Part shown: piece after piece, positions 30,896 through 32,465 of the stretch
Numbering within the stretch: position 1 is the stretch's first letter
Layout of the letters: each line of letters begins with the position of its first letter
Assembly (NCBI GenBank): GCA_030673105.1
Contig: DAOVJS010000008.1
Location: 1-32,465, forward strand
Reading direction: 5' to 3'
DNA length: 32,465 bases
Origin: Spirochaetota bacterium
GTDB lineage: Bacteria > Spirochaetota > B62-G9 > DRHN01
Position numbers and translations under genes: made by a program
Notes under the pieces: generated by a model
The model's database searches: none
Told to the model about the DNA's origin: nothing
Seen by the model: only the letters and a program-made list of their open reading frames with translations

Positions 30896-32465
30896 ATGAA
30901 AAAACAGCCGGAAGAAAATATACTTGATATTGAATCCTGCCTGTCACAGGGCAGGATTTTCAATGCATACAACCTGGCCAGCACAGCACGAAAGACTTTT
31001 CCCGATAATGTGAGAATAGCACAGTTATATGCTCTCTCCCTCGCACGGCTGGGCTCAACAGAAAAAGCAAAGAACTGCCTTGAAGATCTTTACAACAGGG
31101 GCCATCACGATTCTGAGACCGCAGGTATTCTGGGCAGGGTTTACAAAGATGTTCTGAAAAAGAGCGGAGATATCAAATACGCTTATTTGTCGAGAGACAC
31201 CTACCTGAGGTCTTTCGAGCGCTTGAAAGAGTACTATCTCGGGATCAATGCCGCGACTATGTCATATATCCTCGGAGAGAGAGAAAAAGCTGAGAAAATT
31301 GCGCGGCAGACCATCGATATTATCGATCGTCAGAAGGAAAAAGATTACTGGTGTTTAGCCTCACTCGGAGAGGCTTACTTGATCCTCAATGATCTCAGCG
31401 CATCGATCCGATTTTATAAAAAAGCCCGTGAGGAGGCGCATGGTAATTACGGGGACCTAAACAGCACTTATCAGCAGATCTGCTTTATAGAAAAGTATGC
31501 CCGGGTACCGGTTGAGCTTTTGGCCATTTTCAAACCCCCCGGCATCATTACCTTTTCAGGGCACATGATAGACCGCGCTGATCGAAAAGTACCGAGATTT
31601 CCAGATTTTGCAGCTGGGTCCGTAAAGAAAGAGATAGCAATCGTTCTTGATGAGCTGGATGCCGGGATAGGCTATTGCTCTGCCGCGTGCGGCGCGGATA
31701 TACTGTTTATTGAGGCAATGATCGAGCGGGGTGCCGAGGTGAATGTTTACCTGCCGTTCTGTGCCGGGGATTTCCTGAAGACGAGCGTTTCGTACGCGGG
31801 CATAGAGTGGGAGGACAGATTTTTCGCGATCCTTGAAAAGATCTCCGTAAAATACATAACAGAAGAAGGATATTTTGCGAATGACTCACTATTTTCTTTT
31901 TTGAACTGCGTGATCATGGGAATGAGTATCATCCGTGCTCGCCTCCTTCTTACAGAACCTGAGCTTCTTGTGGTTTTAGGCTCTGCAGCAAAGCATCCGA
32001 AACAGGGAAGCACCAGCGAACTATTCAGCCGATGGCCGCACAAAGAAAAAATCCGGATAATCGATCCAACCGGACTCAATCCTCCGGCCGCGGGCTCAGG
32101 AAAGCATAAGGAAAAAGCAAAGTCTGCAGAGTTCCCCGGTGCGGGTATTCCAACAGGGGTCATCCATTCTATGCAGTGCATCCTTTTCGCGGAAATAATT
32201 GGGCCCGGAAAAGCCGCAGAAGAGCGCACGCCCTATTTTATGCACGACATACTTAAAGCGGTTTCGGAACGTTTAAAGTATCTTGATGGAAAGCCAAAGA
32301 TATTTTCCTTATGGGGAGATATCATGCATGCCGTTTTTGACGGAGCAAAGGACGCGCTTGAGTTTACATCGATGCTGATGGATGTTATTTCGGGCACAAA
32401 AAACATAAATATCCGCGCGGCCCTGCACGCGGGCCCGGTATTTATCGGTGCAGATCCGATTACAG
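30896..32465 (+). CDS. TPR / SLOG-like / cyclase-like signalling protein, cut by the window end
   Basis: At least 523 residues; no stop is reached. Residues about 1-205 are TPR-like helices (FNAYNLASTARKTFPDNVRIAQLYALSLARLGSTEKAK; LGEAYLILNDLSASIRFYKKAREEA), resembling the TRAFs-binding/DUF4071 type shared with ASK kinases. Residues about 215-390 (FSGHMIDRADRKVPRFP, GYCSAACGADILFIEAMIERGAEVNVYLPF, IRARLLLTEPELLVVLG) look like a SLOG/DRHyd-type nucleotide-binding fold. From about 424 a class III cyclase-like domain begins (CILFAEIIG, SLWGDIMHAVFDGAKDALEF, IRAALHAGPVFIGADPIT). The first metal Asp position is Glu433, while Asp475 is kept, so activity is uncertain. I use the ATG at 30896. Probably co-transcribed with the TIR gene. 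Confidence 0.75.
   Translation, partial: MKKQPEENILDIESCLSQGRIFNAYNLASTARKTFPDNVRIAQLYALSLARLGSTEKAKNCLEDLYNRGHHDSETAGILGRVYKDVLKKSGDIKYAYLSRDTYLRSFERLKEYYLGINAATMSYILGEREKAEKIARQTIDIIDRQKEKDYWCLASLGEAYLILNDLSASIRFYKKAREEAHGNYGDLNSTYQQICFIEKYARVPVELLAIFKPPGIITFSGHMIDRADRKVPRFPDFAAGSVKKEIAIVLDELDAGIGYCSAACGADILFIEAMIERGAEVNVYLPFCAGDFLKTSVSYAGIEWEDRFFAILEKISVKYITEEGYFANDSLFSFLNCVIMGMSIIRARLLLTEPELLVVLGSAAKHPKQGSTSELFSRWPHKEKIRIIDPTGLNPPAAGSGKHKEKAKSAEFPGAGIPTGVIHSMQCILFAEIIGPGKAAEERTPYFMHDILKAVSERLKYLDGKPKIFSLWGDIMHAVFDGAKDALEFTSMLMDVISGTKNINIRAALHAGPVFIGADPIT
30933..30958 (+). terminator. Terminator-like hairpin inside the start of the TPR/cyclase-like gene
   Basis: AATCCTGCC (30933-30941) and GGCAGGATT (30950-30958) form a perfect 9-bp stem with an 8-base loop, followed by TT. 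It lies 63-88 bases after the TIR stop, at codons 13-21 of the next gene. It could attenuate transcription between the two genes, though the U run is short. Confidence 0.4.

Noticed and set aside
31747-32229. A 160-codon minus-strand frame at the right end
   Set aside because: It is antisense to the TPR/SLOG/cyclase-like gene, whose protein text is much more convincing.

Overview
The window reads as a chromosomal segment of a free-living or commensal bacterium, most likely a spirochaete (Spirochaetota). This is an inference from gene content, not from a marker gene: a sensor-fused MFS transporter, a nucleotide-transporter-like/HEAT/double cNMP-binding protein, spirochaete-like sugar ABC genes, and TTG/GTG starts behind good Shine-Dalgarno sites. 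I found no rRNA, tRNA, CRISPR array, intact insertion sequence or prophage.

Layout. (1) 1-850: a 21-bp tandem repeat, a NimA/pyridoxamine-oxidase-like flavoprotein and a DUF2007-like small protein, both minus strand. (2) 940-11005: a sugar locus. It holds a ketose 3-epimerase, two SDR dehydrogenases, a sugar ABC transporter in the order permease, binding protein, ATPase, and a cupin sugar isomerase resembling D-lyxose isomerases. Its right half is eroded: a broken gene (7756-8042), a FitA/VapC-type toxin-antitoxin pair, and a LacI-family regulator that has lost its DNA-binding helices and at least two other segments. (3) 11020-14920: NAD synthetase, a PadR/DUF1700/DUF4097 operon with a clear promoter and palindromic operator, and an FTR1-type iron permease. 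(4) 15158-29953: a long minus-strand block. In transcription order it runs: transporter-like/HEAT/double cNMP-binding protein, methyltransferase, class II aldolase, paralogous methyltransferase, PLP amino-acid racemase, substrate-binding lipoprotein, sensor-MFS fusion, D-Ala-D-Ala-type ligase, and membrane adenylate cyclase. (5) 29954-32465: a divergent promoter region with a palindromic operator, then a plus-strand pair. The first gene is a TIR-domain protein with a histone-H1-like lysine-rich tail. The second is a protein cut by the window end with TPR, SLOG/DRHyd-like and class III cyclase-like regions.

How the parts may work together. The sugar locus would import a sugar and interconvert it by epimerisation, isomerisation and oxidoreduction. 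The minus-strand block joins D-amino-acid chemistry (racemase plus ATP-grasp ligase), methylation and a transporter whose extracytoplasmic sensors sit beside a binding lipoprotein that has no ABC partner. The cyclase at the end of that block would make cAMP, and the protein at its head has two cNMP-binding domains. The strongest candidate for a little-described system is the right end: an H1-tailed TIR protein followed by a TPR/SLOG/cyclase-like protein, an architecture reminiscent of conflict or stress signalosomes, divergent from the cNMP-binding transporter-like protein. All functions are predicted by reading the sequence; no database search was run.
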